Shown: piece after piece, positions 1 through 7,237 of the stretch
Layout of the letters: each line of letters opens with the position of its first letter
Numbering within the stretch: position 1 is the first letter of the stretch
From: JAWXCH01 sp034440595
GTDB lineage: Bacteria > Planctomycetota > Planctomycetia > Pirellulales > JALHPA01
Direction: 5' to 3'
Assembly: GCA_034440595.1 (NCBI GenBank)
Contig: JAWXCH010000146.1
Coordinates: forward strand, 1-15,250
DNA length: 15,250 nucleotides
Position numbers and translations under genes: made by a program
Notes under the pieces: model-generated
The model's database searches: none
What the model was told of the DNA's origin: nothing
What the model saw: the letters and a program-made list of their open reading frames with translations, nothing else

Positions 1-2
1 AA

Positions 3-863
3 CGTGTCAAGCTCGATGGCAAAACCTACTCCGACAAGCTCATTCAAGCCGAAGTGCTGGATTGGGTGCGAAAGCAAAAGGACCATCCGTTCTTCCTCTA
101 TTACCCGACCACATTGCCGCACGGCGATCACGAAATTGACGACCTGAAGCAATACAAGAATCGCACAGAATGGACTGACCAGCAGCGGGCCTTTGCCGCG
201 ATGGTCACTCGATTGGACAGCAATGTTGGTGAGATTCTCGCGCTGCTGAAGGAGCTTAAGATCGAAGACAACACGCTGGTCATGTTCGCCGGAGATAATG
301 GAGCGGCGTTCAACCCTGACTCGGAAAGTGGCCGGCTGTTTGACCAAAGCATGGGGGGCAAATTGCGCGGCAACAAACGTTCGATGTATGAGGGAGGACT
401 CCGCCAGGCGGCGATCGCGCGCTGGCCAGGAGTGATTCCTGCCGGTCGAGTCAGCGGCGAACCGTGGGCTTTTTGGGATTTTCTACCGACCGCTGCCGAT
501 GTTGCAGGTGCGACACTTCCATCGAGTTTTAAACCGGATGGCCACTCACTGGCTTCGTTTCTGAAGGGTGGACCCGCCCCGCAGCGAGACTACTTCTACT
601 TTGAATTGCACGAACGCAAGCCAGTCCAAGCCGTCCGCTTTGGAAACTGGAAAGCGGTGAAGAATGGACCTGACGCGAAGATCGAACTCTACGACCTAAG
701 TCAGGATGAAAGTGAGGCAAACAACCTGGCCGCTAGTAAGCCGGACCTTGTTGCCCAGGCGAAAGCTTATATGCAGGCCGCACATCGTGACGACCCGAAC
801 TGGCCAATGCAGCAGCAGTCAGTACCAAAGAAGGCGAAGAAGGAGAAAAAGCAGACCGGATGA
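3..863 (+). CDS. Sulfatase (alkaline-phosphatase superfamily), C-terminal part, 5' end outside window
   Basis: Hydrolyses a sulfate ester, probably on a sulfated polysaccharide, in the periplasm or outside the cell. The frame is open to the left edge: codons from base 3 read RVKLDGKTYSDKLIQAEVLD and join smoothly to the rest, so the GTG at 54 is internal. The N-terminal half with the formylglycine site lies outside the window. Visible family marks are FFLYYPTTLPHG, the metal-site motif FAGDNGA (Asp-Asn) and GNKRSMYEGGLRQ with the conserved Lys of the sulfate pocket. The C-terminal subdomain motif WKAVKNGPDAKIELYDL is followed by the DESEANNLA acidic stretch typical of this superfamily. The protein ends in a Lys-rich tail (KKAKKEKKQTG). 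The arrangement resembles arylsulfatase A-like planctomycete enzymes rather than the second sulfatase at 9966-11531. Substrate cannot be read from the sequence. Confidence 0.93.
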   Translation, partial: RVKLDGKTYSDKLIQAEVLDWVRKQKDHPFFLYYPTTLPHGDHEIDDLKQYKNRTEWTDQQRAFAAMVTRLDSNVGEILALLKELKIEDNTLVMFAGDNGAAFNPDSESGRLFDQSMGGKLRGNKRSMYEGGLRQAAIARWPGVIPAGRVSGEPWAFWDFLPTAADVAGATLPSSFKPDGHSLASFLKGGPAPQRDYFYFELHERKPVQAVRFGNWKAVKNGPDAKIELYDLSQDESEANNLAASKPDLVAQAKAYMQAAHRDDPNWPMQQQSVPKKAKKEKKQTG

Positions 864-916
864 TGCACAGAGAAGCATCAACTTCATGCTGCATCTCGTT
901 CGGAAGAGACAATGCT

Positions 917-945
917 AACTGTCCGCTTGGCCAACTGCCCGCTTG
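917..945. repeat. Short tandem direct repeat, 13 bp, 16-bp period
   Basis: AACTGTCCGCTTG (917-929) is followed after GCC by AACTGCCCGCTTG (933-945), differing at one base. It lies 60-90 bases upstream of the DUF502-type gene. It could be a paired operator site or a chance duplication; nothing else in the window shares it. Confidence 0.35.
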
Positions 946-1004
946 TTGATGGCATCGACTGGCTGGTATGTTAAATGTTTGCAAAAGTTCTCTGAGAACC
1001 TCCG

Positions 1005-1616
1005 ATGTCACAAGTTGCATTCCGGCATTTTGGTTTCTTCAAGGCAACCGCCGTCGGTGGGCTATTGCTGCTGTTGCCGCTGGCGGTCGTGCTTGCGCTG
1101 TTGGGCTACGTCTATAGTGCGGTGGTGTTGGTCTATGAGCCGTTAAAGGATCACCTGCCGGTCAAAAGCAACTTCGGTGTCGGCCTACTATTCCTGCTGG
1201 CAGTGGCAATCCTGATCGGACTCTGCTTTGTGTGCGGGCTGGCGGCACAACGAGCCATCGGTCGACAATTCTCAGAAAAGATTGAGCAGCGGATCATTTC
1301 TCTGTTTCCCAAGTATGCCATTTACAAGGACATCCTGGCAGGAACGGTCGGTGGCTCCCAGCTCGGTCCTACTTTGATACCAGTGACGATTCGCTTCGAC
1401 GATGCTATTCGTATCGGCTTCGAGGCGGACTGCACCGAGCAAGGTCTGGTCGTAGTCTTTCTCCCTGGTGCCCCGGACCCGTGGATCGGATCGGTGGCAC
1501 TGGTTCAGCGCGATCGGGTAGAGCGTCTGGAGATTGATTTCAACGAGGCCGCAGCGATCTGCGAGCGCCTCGGGCGAAAGTCGAGTGGCCTGTTGCGGGG
1601 GGTGAAGCGTAATTAA
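1005..1616 (+). CDS. DUF502 family inner-membrane protein
   Basis: A 203-residue membrane protein of unknown biochemical function. Two hydrophobic segments are visible: about residues 8-40 (FKATAVGGLLLLLPLAVVLA onwards) and 58-84 (FGVGLLFLLAVAILIGLCFV onwards). Between and after them are hallmarks of the DUF502 family: the Pro in the first helix, RAIGRQFSEKIEQRI with an amphipathic stretch, the FPKYAIYKDI motif (commonly 'IPLVRSIY' in relatives), and a C-terminal soluble part with VVVFLPGAPDPWIGSVALV (commonly 'VFVPTTPNPTSG'). The ATG at 1005 has no good Shine-Dalgarno, but the protein starts just before the first helix, as expected. It is alone on the + strand, 141 bases after the sulfatase, and converges on the catalase gene. 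The family is widespread in bacteria and plants; its role is not established. Confidence 0.85.
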   Translation: MSQVAFRHFGFFKATAVGGLLLLLPLAVVLALLGYVYSAVVLVYEPLKDHLPVKSNFGVGLLFLLAVAILIGLCFVCGLAAQRAIGRQFSEKIEQRIISLFPKYAIYKDILAGTVGGSQLGPTLIPVTIRFDDAIRIGFEADCTEQGLVVVFLPGAPDPWIGSVALVQRDRVERLEIDFNEAAAICERLGRKSSGLLRGVKRN

Positions 1617-1627
1617 CTTGCTAGCAG

Positions 1628-1650
1628 CACGGCTGGGCAAGCCCGCCGTG
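1628..1650. terminator. Hairpin between convergent genes (possible bidirectional terminator or REP-like element)
   Basis: CACGGC-T-GGGC-AA-GCCC-GCCGTG can fold into a stem of 6 plus 3-4 pairs with one bulged T and a tight loop. It sits in the 53-base gap between the DUF502-type gene (+) and the catalase gene (-). There is no T-tract on either side, so termination is only an inference. It resembles 'xCTGGGCAAGCCxGC' palindromes that I recall as recurrent in planctomycete intergenic DNA. Confidence 0.45.
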
Positions 1651-1669
1651 GCACCCGACCAATACACAC

Positions 1670-3124
1670 TTACGGCTTCCCAACCCCCTTGGCAATCCGA
1701 TCTCCGATTCCCTTATCCACGTTTCGCCAGTATTCCACTGCGCGGAGCAGGATTGGTTCGGTGACACCTTTCTTCAGGTGACCAACTACGTTCGAGACCA
1801 GCCGATCTCGTGCAGCGTCATCCATCACTTCGCGCACCAGTGTGCCCGGCTGACCCCAATCGTCGTCATCCTTGCGGAGCGTGTAGGCTTCCCGAACGAA
1901 TTCCCCGCTGGCACCCCAGACCGCATCCTCAGGGTAGCGCTGCGGGTCCGCGGCCGGGCCACCCTTGGAATTTGGTGCATAGACCGGATCGGTAACGTTG
2001 TCGATACGCATCGCGCCGTCCTTGCTGTAGCTGTTGACCGGACATTTTGGCCGGTTCACCGGGATCTGCTTGTAGTTCACCCCCATGCGGGCACGGTGAG
2101 CATCGGAATAGGCAAACAGCCGCCCGAGCAGCATCTTGTCTGGGCTGGCCCCGATGCCCGGCACAAGGTTATTTGGCTCAAACGCGGCCTGCTCGATCTC
2201 GGTGTGAAAATCGGTCGGGTTGCGATTGAGGGTCAGCTTGCCGACCTCGTGCAGCGGATAATCCTTATGCGGCCAAACCTTCGTCAGGTCGAACGGATTG
2301 AAGCGATAGGTCTCGGCTTCTTTAAAAGGCATGATCTGCATCTTGAGTGTCCAGCTTGGGTGCTCGCCGCGCTTGATCGCCTCAAACAGGTCGCGGCGAT
2401 GGTAGTCCCCATCTTCGCCAGCAATCCGGTCGGCATCCGCCTGCGTGAGAAACTCGATCCCCTGATCGGTCTTGAAGTGATACTTCACCCAAAAGCGTTC
2501 CCCTTTGGCATTGACCCACATGTAGGTGTGGCTGGAAAAGCCATCCATATTCCGCCACGACTTCGGAATGCCGCGGTCCCCCATCAGCCAGGTCACCTGA
2601 TGGGCCGATTCTGGCGAGAGGGTCCAAAAATCCCACTGCATGTCGTTATCGCGCAGGCCGCTGTCGGCGCGGCGTTTTTGCGAGCGAATGAAGTGCTGAA
2701 ACTTCATTGGATCGCGAATGAAGAACACCGGCGTATTGTTCCCCACCATGTCGTAGTTGCCCTCGGTGGTATAGAACTTTAGCGCAAACCCACGCGGATC
2801 GCGCCAGGTGTCTGGGCTGCCGCTTTCGCCAGCAACCGTCGAGAAGCGAATCAGCGTGTCGGTCTTGGTGCCGGGCTGAAAGACAGCCGCCTTCGTGTAT
2901 TTACTGACATCGTGCGTCACCTGAAAGTGGCCGAACGCGCCAGACCCCTTGGCGTGCGGCTGCCGCTCGGCGATCCGTTCGCGGTTGAAGTTCGCCATCT
3001 GCTCGATCAGATAATGATCCTGCAGCAAGATCGGGCCGTCCCGCCCGACGGTCAGCGAATGCTCGTCACTGGCGACAGGAATTCCGGCATCGGTAGTGGT
3101 CGGCTTGCGGGCTTTGTCGGTCAT
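1670..3124 (-). CDS. katA: Monofunctional haem catalase (small-subunit, clade 3-like)
   Basis: Dismutates hydrogen peroxide to water and oxygen using haem b. The protein is 484 residues, the usual size for small-subunit catalases, and lacks the extra C-terminal domain of large-subunit enzymes. Essential residues are all present. The distal His57 is in ERQPHAKGSGAFG and the distal Asn129 in MVGNNTPVFFIRD. The proximal haem ligand Tyr339 is in RLFAYSDAHRARMG, which matches the catalase haem-binding signature. STVAGESGSPDTWRDPRGF is the conserved beta-barrel segment. There is no signal peptide, so it should be cytoplasmic. Start: ATG at 3122-3124, with AGGA nine bases upstream. It is oriented with the LRR gene (208 bases upstream) and converges on the DUF502-type gene. 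The 'RQP' before the catalytic His replaces the commoner 'RVV'; I recall this variant from other bacterial catalases. Confidence 0.97.
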   Translation of the reverse strand: MTDKARKPTTTDAGIPVASDEHSLTVGRDGPILLQDHYLIEQMANFNRERIAERQPHAKGSGAFGHFQVTHDVSKYTKAAVFQPGTKTDTLIRFSTVAGESGSPDTWRDPRGFALKFYTTEGNYDMVGNNTPVFFIRDPMKFQHFIRSQKRRADSGLRDNDMQWDFWTLSPESAHQVTWLMGDRGIPKSWRNMDGFSSHTYMWVNAKGERFWVKYHFKTDQGIEFLTQADADRIAGEDGDYHRRDLFEAIKRGEHPSWTLKMQIMPFKEAETYRFNPFDLTKVWPHKDYPLHEVGKLTLNRNPTDFHTEIEQAAFEPNNLVPGIGASPDKMLLGRLFAYSDAHRARMGVNYKQIPVNRPKCPVNSYSKDGAMRIDNVTDPVYAPNSKGGPAADPQRYPEDAVWGASGEFVREAYTLRKDDDDWGQPGTLVREVMDDAARDRLVSNVVGHLKKGVTEPILLRAVEYWRNVDKGIGDRIAKGVGKP

Positions 3125-3133
3125 GGGGTTGGT

Positions 3134-3137
3134 TCCT
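3134..3137 (-). promoter_or_regulatory. Shine-Dalgarno AGGA of the catalase gene
   Basis: On the minus strand the sequence reads AGGA, then nine bases, then the ATG at 3124. It supports this start. No convincing -10/-35 pair was seen in the rest of the 208-base gap. Confidence 0.55.
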
Positions 3138-3332
3138 GATAGGGCGGTGTGGGCGATACCAGCAATCTATACGTTAGTTGTGACTGAGGCAACTGGTGGG
3201 TGAAGTCTGGTTCAAGCGAGAATTGCGCTATCAAAACCGGTCGGTTGTGCCGCAAGTCCCGCAATGGTTCCGCCGGCCAGGATGGGGTGGAAGTTCACGT
3301 TGCAGAATCTTTTGGACAAAACACCGTCGGAT

Positions 3333-4814
3333 TCAATTCCCTTCAAATTCAATCTGAACATTCGGCATCGCAGCCCGGAGCGCCGTTGCTGCGGCCGATG
3401 TTACCTTATCACAGTACTCGACTTTCAAGTGCTTGAGAGTTTTCAATTTCGCAAGCTTGGCAAGGCCGGCATCTGTAATCTCGTTGCATTGGTAAAAATG
3501 AAGTTCCTTTAATCGAACATGCTGCGCAATCTGGGCCAGGTCCGCGTCGATCAATGAATCCATGCAACTGAATTCAAGCATTTGCAACTTGTCCGATAGA
3601 TTCAATTGAAGTGGAACTGCCGATTTTGTCCTATGAAATCCGTAGATAAGCAGATGCTCAAGATTGGTGAACTGATTGAGGTGCGAGCCGTTCTGCGTAT
3701 CATGGAGTGAGACACCGAAATACTTCAGATTGAGCGCATTGGATAGTCTTACGAGGTCAGCCTCGGACACCTCCAACGGTTCTTCTGGCAGATTCTTAGA
3801 ATCTTCTGGACGCGGATTCCCCAAATCGGCACCCGAGGTTTTCCAGTAGTGCAAGCTCAAAGACCGCAGCGTTGTTAACTTCTCCAGTCGCTTGACTAGT
3901 TCTAGAGTGGGACGTGCCGGCATGTTAATCGTTAGCGACTCTAAGTGAGGAAGCTTCTGCAAACTGCTTACAACTGTCTCGTAGTTTTCGATTCGTCCGC
4001 CGATTGAGAGTGAACGAAGTTTGCGCAACTTTTCTAGGAACAACAAGCTCGGACTCGCAACTCTGGCCATTGAGTGGCTTTTGTCGACAGCATGCTCCCC
4101 TGCATCTGCTGATCGTTCATCCGAGTCCTCAATGTACAGATCTAGCGACTCGAGCGCTGATAAATTGCCTAACGCTTGGAAGGCCGCCTCAGTCACCTCA
4201 CCCTTCGATGTCAGATTCAGTTTACGCAGGCGAGATAGCTGCGCAATTTCTTTTACGGATGCGTCGCTAATGGGCACGAACAGATGGAGGTCTTCAATCT
4301 GCCGCAATTGCCCGAGTCCCGGCAAATCCGCAGCCGAGTCAGTGCCGCCGGGTTCGGTAATCTCCCAAAGAATATAAACCGTCCGAAGCTTAGGAAGCGG
4401 AGCGAGGTAGCTGAAACCTTTGGCGGTGATTTGATCTTTTATTGCTAATCCGACTGACTTTAATTCAACGAGGTTCCTCAATCGAGCCAAGTTGTTGTCA
4501 CTCGACTTCTCGACAACAAGCTGATTGATGTCATAAAAGTAATGATAATCGAGAATGCCAGAAAGCCAATCAGGCACGCCGGAGTTGCCCGAGTGTGGAT
4601 CAAATTCCTCTTCGTAGCCAACCCCCACATAATCGTGATTTGCTTGGATCTCGCGCTGCAAACGCGCTCCTTCATACCACGGAAAGAGCCAGCCAATGCA
4701 AACCGCAACCACTGCCGTTAGTACTAGTAGCGACCGCAGACTGTAGCGCAGCCAGCGTCGGCGCGGTTTGGCAGAGGTGCTTTCACGCTCGGTTTCGTTA
4801 GAAGAATTGCCCAT
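3333..4814 (-). CDS. Membrane-anchored leucine-rich-repeat protein
   Basis: A 493-residue protein with a cytoplasmic N-terminus rich in Ser, Glu and Arg. One membrane helix follows at about residues 26-44 (SLRSLLVLTAVVAVCIGWLF), and then a long repeat domain. Repeats of about 24 residues appear from about residue 110 to the end, for example LRQIEDLHLF, LSRLRKLNLT, LSALESLDLY, LRKLRSLSIG, LPHLESLTIN, TTLRSLSLHY, FTNLEHLLIYG, VRLKELHFYQC-NEITDAGLAKLAKLK and TLKHLKVEYC. The 'ITDAGLAKLAKL' type matches the cysteine-containing/RI-like LRR subclass that planctomycetes use heavily. LRR domains bind proteins; the partner is unknown. The RRRWLRYSLRSLLVL leader is one I recall in many unrelated planctomycete membrane proteins. 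The gene is AT-richer than its neighbours: 42-45% GC in lines I counted against 57% in a catalase line. No Shine-Dalgarno is visible at the ATG. Confidence 0.88.
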   Translation of the reverse strand: MGNSSNETERESTSAKPRRRWLRYSLRSLLVLTAVVAVCIGWLFPWYEGARLQREIQANHDYVGVGYEEEFDPHSGNSGVPDWLSGILDYHYFYDINQLVVEKSSDNNLARLRNLVELKSVGLAIKDQITAKGFSYLAPLPKLRTVYILWEITEPGGTDSAADLPGLGQLRQIEDLHLFVPISDASVKEIAQLSRLRKLNLTSKGEVTEAAFQALGNLSALESLDLYIEDSDERSADAGEHAVDKSHSMARVASPSLLFLEKLRKLRSLSIGGRIENYETVVSSLQKLPHLESLTINMPARPTLELVKRLEKLTTLRSLSLHYWKTSGADLGNPRPEDSKNLPEEPLEVSEADLVRLSNALNLKYFGVSLHDTQNGSHLNQFTNLEHLLIYGFHRTKSAVPLQLNLSDKLQMLEFSCMDSLIDADLAQIAQHVRLKELHFYQCNEITDAGLAKLAKLKTLKHLKVEYCDKVTSAAATALRAAMPNVQIEFEGN

Positions 4815-4914
4815 GCTGAAATACCGTCCAATCTGCCGCGCCTCGCGTTACTTTTTGAGCATACGCTAAGTGCTGGCTTTAAATCAAATCGCCTTCTGCA
4901 AATTGCGTTTCGGA

Positions 4915-6219
4915 CTACTTGTCGTCCGTAACAACCCGCAGGATGAATATCTGCCGAGTCCCGTTGTCGGCAATGCCCGGTACGAGGATGGCATCGCTTG
5001 TGCGGTTCCAGCATGGGGCAGGGTCGATACGGATATCACCGCTATAGGTTCCCTTGTCGATCCCTGGGCTGCGAGCAAAAGCCCCGTCGCTGCGCCGGAG
5101 CACGGTGTAATAGTTCTTGGCATGCCCATGATGACTGTAGCCGTTGACGAACCAGTTACCGTCGGGCGACAGAGACACGTCACCGCCAGGTCGTGGGAAC
5201 ATTTCTGGGGTACCCAGTCGCCCTACTATTTTCCGGGTGTCTACATCGTAGAGAATCTGTTCCTCCTGCTTTCCGTCTTGCATGACTTTTCCGCCGATCA
5301 GCAGGCTTCCCTCGGCCCATTCGGGATGCCCGCCAATGTGCTGGTCGTGCAGTGTCAGGTGGGTGCCATCGGCATGAATCGAGCAGGGTGTATTGATGCG
5401 CTTGCCGGCTTTGCCATCCCAATTGCCGCGGACAAAGAAGTAAATGCGGTCTGCGTCTCGATTCCAAAGTGTGTGATTGATGAATAGCCCGGTATGTTTT
5501 AGATCGGGATTTTTCTGCTTTAGCTTATCCTCGAGTTGACGATACGAGACGAGCAAGCGTTTCGCACCAGACTTGATATCGACCATGAACAGGCCATCGT
5601 TCTCAGGAGCTATTTCGTCTTGGGACCAGTCTCTGGCTTTGGGGTATCCGGTGACCAGCCGCAGACGTGCCAGACGGCCATAATTCAGGGCCAGAAACGC
5701 GGAACCATTGGCGGCGACTCCCCCGTTGCCAATGGGTGTATCCGCAAAACGATACTCGCGCACACGCTGCTTCTTTTCGATATCGTAGAGGACGGTATAG
5801 ACATCGCCGGTTTTTACGTCGCGGTCGTTGAAGAAGAACTGAGTTTCGGCCGCCAGCGGGTTCCAATAGAACATGGTCCCTTGTTGAGGATTCCAGGCGT
5901 GCGTGCGGTCGACGTGCAGCAACTTGTTGTCATTCTGAGTGTCGATGAGAATGATGCTGGCGGCCTCTTCCGGTTTTGGCAGGCGGTCAATTCGATCGAT
6001 CTCCATGCCAACGATGTACCTGCCGCTGGCGTTCCAGGGGATCGTTTGACATTGGCCAATGTAGCCGAAGAAATGATGTTTGGTGCCAGAGGTGAGTTGT
6101 TCGATCTTCAGTTCGAGCTTGGCCGGTTCCTTTGCCTCCAGGGTAGGGGCAAGCATGCAGATCAACAGGCAGGCCAGGGAGAGTACACTGTGGAATAATT
6201 TGGATGGCACTTGTTTCAT
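4915..6219 (-). CDS. Secreted beta-propeller protein, oligogalacturonate-lyase-like (PL22-like fold)
   Basis: A 434-residue exported protein. The start is set at the ATG 6217-6219, which gives a clean signal peptide (MKQVPSKLFHSVLSLACLLI, ending near TLEA-KEP). The longer frame begins with TTG at 6300 and adds a non-signal-like leader. The mature part has propeller repeats: IPWNASGRYIVGMEID, THAWNPQQGTMFYWNP, PIGNGGVAANGSAFLALNYG, LWNRDADRIYFFVRG, HPEWAEGSLLIGG, SLSPDGNWFVNGY and APCWNRTSDAILVPG. Order and motifs resemble oligogalacturonate lyase (PL22) and TolB/PD40-type proteins annotated near it. His249 (HTLW), His298 (GGHPEW) and His363/364/366 (SHHGH) could form a metal site. Whether it is a lyase, another glycan enzyme or a non-catalytic propeller cannot be decided. 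It lies 100 bases upstream of the LRR gene in the same direction. Confidence 0.8.
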   Translation of the reverse strand: MKQVPSKLFHSVLSLACLLICMLAPTLEAKEPAKLELKIEQLTSGTKHHFFGYIGQCQTIPWNASGRYIVGMEIDRIDRLPKPEEAASIILIDTQNDNKLLHVDRTHAWNPQQGTMFYWNPLAAETQFFFNDRDVKTGDVYTVLYDIEKKQRVREYRFADTPIGNGGVAANGSAFLALNYGRLARLRLVTGYPKARDWSQDEIAPENDGLFMVDIKSGAKRLLVSYRQLEDKLKQKNPDLKHTGLFINHTLWNRDADRIYFFVRGNWDGKAGKRINTPCSIHADGTHLTLHDQHIGGHPEWAEGSLLIGGKVMQDGKQEEQILYDVDTRKIVGRLGTPEMFPRPGGDVSLSPDGNWFVNGYSHHGHAKNYYTVLRRSDGAFARSPGIDKGTYSGDIRIDPAPCWNRTSDAILVPGIADNGTRQIFILRVVTDDK

Positions 6220-6420
6220 AGTTGTGAATGCAGTCGGGGCGTTGCCAGTTTGTGGCTGTATCTCTGGATTAGAATAGCGCAGGTGATACAGAGCAAGCAA
6301 AGTGCGGGTTCTGAATCAGTCTTTGTTTGAGGAAAACAACGCGGATTGATCAAATGGCGAGAATTTCTGACAATGCGGCAGAACGATTCACCTAAGTCGA
6401 CAGTTTATACGCAGGTGCGA
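6220..6420. other. Divergent intergenic region
   Basis: These 201 bases separate the leftward propeller gene from the rightward PAP2 gene and must carry both promoters, unless the PAP2 start lies at 6373. I see no -10/-35 pair good enough to call. A 13-codon frame starting with the ATG at 6353 has no support as a gene. Confidence 0.4.
6413..6417 (+). promoter_or_regulatory. Shine-Dalgarno-like AGGTG favouring the 6421 start
   Basis: AGG is separated by five bases from the ATG at 6421. The two in-frame alternatives, TTG 6346 and ATG 6373, have no purine-rich site before them. Confidence 0.4.
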
Positions 6421-7083
6421 ATGAACCAACAGTCCCCCTACTACACGCTCTTGATGCGGAGCTTCTTAGTGATAGCCGCTACCGCGCTGATGGTGGTGGT
6501 CTGCTATTTCTACGTGGATCGGCCAGTGGCGTTTTTTGTCCATCGCGACGGCGTCAACCACCACGCACTATTCAAGTGGCTGACGTATCCGCCCCCGTTG
6601 GTGCAGAGCTGGTCCCCGCTGTTGTTGGTTCTACTGATGATCCGACGAGGGTTCGGACCGTTCAGGCCGTGGCAGCACACGTTGGTGATAGCTTGCGTTA
6701 GTTTGGTTGTTGCCGATGTCTTTCGTAGTTCGATCGGCGATATCAGTGGACGTTATTGGCCGGAGACCTGGTTTGGCAATCCGTCGCTCATCGGCAATGG
6801 TGCTTACGGCTTTCATCCGAATTTTGGTGAAGGGGACGACGGCAGCTTTCCGTCAGGGCACTCGGCACGGATCGGCGGATTTCTAGGGGTCTGGTGGCTG
6901 ATGGCACCACGTGGGCGAGTGCTGTACGCGATCATTGGTCTGCCAATGCTACTGAGCCTGATTGCGATGGACTACCACTTTGTCAGCGATGTGATCGCCG
7001 GCAGCGTTCTCGGCGGGATCATTGCAACGTATGCGGTCTGCCTGGCAACTACGGAATCGTGTGAGTGTCAAATTTGTAGGTAG
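6421..7083 (+). CDS. PAP2-superfamily membrane phosphatase
   Basis: Probably dephosphorylates a lipid phosphate or pyrophosphate at the membrane. It is 220 residues from the chosen ATG; ATG 6373 would add 16 residues and TTG 6346 25. Hydrophobic helices are at about residues 12-34 and 58-76, with more around the catalytic segments. Of the three PAP2 phosphatase motifs, C2 is perfect (FPSGHSA, His147). C3 is SLIAMDYHFVSDVIAG, with His186 and Asp190 in the S-x6-H-x3-D spacing but Leu180 where Arg is usual. C1 is ISGRYWPETW (Arg111) without the usual Lys seven residues earlier. The GR-[TY]-WPETW plus YGF-x-P pattern matches a PAP2 subfamily I recall from proteobacteria, so it is more likely a distinct subfamily than a dead enzyme. 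It is transcribed away from the propeller gene and converges on the Sua5 gene. Confidence 0.88.
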   Translation: MNQQSPYYTLLMRSFLVIAATALMVVVCYFYVDRPVAFFVHRDGVNHHALFKWLTYPPPLVQSWSPLLLVLLMIRRGFGPFRPWQHTLVIACVSLVVADVFRSSIGDISGRYWPETWFGNPSLIGNGAYGFHPNFGEGDDGSFPSGHSARIGGFLGVWWLMAPRGRVLYAIIGLPMLLSLIAMDYHFVSDVIAGSVLGGIIATYAVCLATTESCECQICR

Positions 7084-7113
7084 CAGTTCACGATGCTGCG
7101 TTTCCGGTAAGAA

Positions 7114-7185
7114 CCAGGGGCTAGCGCCCTCTGGCTGATAGCGTCTAAAGCCCAACATCAGCCGAAACGCGCTAGCGTCCGGTTT
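7114..7185. repeat. Cluster of palindromes between convergent genes (REP-like element)
   Basis: Three nested signals lie in this gap. CCAGGGGC-TAGC-GCCC-T-CTGG (7114-7134) is an 8-bp stem with one bulge. GGCTGAT (7133-7139) is matched by its perfect inverse ATCAGCC (7157-7163). ACGC-GCTA-GCGT (7167-7178) is a small palindrome. The core GCTAGCG occurs in direct orientation at 7120-7126 and 7171-7177. The element fills the 154-base gap between the PAP2 gene (+) and the Sua5 gene (-) and may serve as a bidirectional terminator. Similar 'GCTAGCG...CCGG' palindromes are, from memory, abundant between planctomycete genes. Confidence 0.6.
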
Positions 7186-7237
7186 CTTTGCAGTTCATGT
7201 AGTCGAAACTTTCATACCTACTTTCGTGACGCTCACA

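Noticed and set aside
864..904. GATGC...GCATC hairpin just after the first sulfatase
   Set aside because: Only a 5-bp stem with an 8-base loop and no T-tract; too weak to call a terminator.
1778..2782. Long + strand open frame opposite the catalase gene
   Set aside because: It lies wholly antisense to a full-length, motif-complete catalase, and its translation shows no recognisable domain; it is a by-product of catalase codon bias.
3208..3298. Minus-strand mini-frame starting GTG (VNFHPILAGGTIAGLAA...) between the LRR and catalase genes
   Set aside because: About 30 codons with no Shine-Dalgarno and no recognised homologue; open stretches of this length are expected by chance at this GC content. 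A remnant cannot be excluded.
4870..6198. Two + strand open frames opposite the propeller gene
   Set aside because: Both are covered by the well-supported propeller gene on the - strand and have no family features.
6220..6300. N-terminal extension of the propeller protein from TTG 6300
   Set aside because: It would bury the clear signal peptide 27 residues inside the protein; the ATG at 6219 gives a normal export leader.
6353..6394. 13-codon leader-like frame (MARISDNAAERFT) before the PAP2 gene
   Set aside because: No run of regulatory codons, no attenuator hairpin, no Shine-Dalgarno; probably chance.
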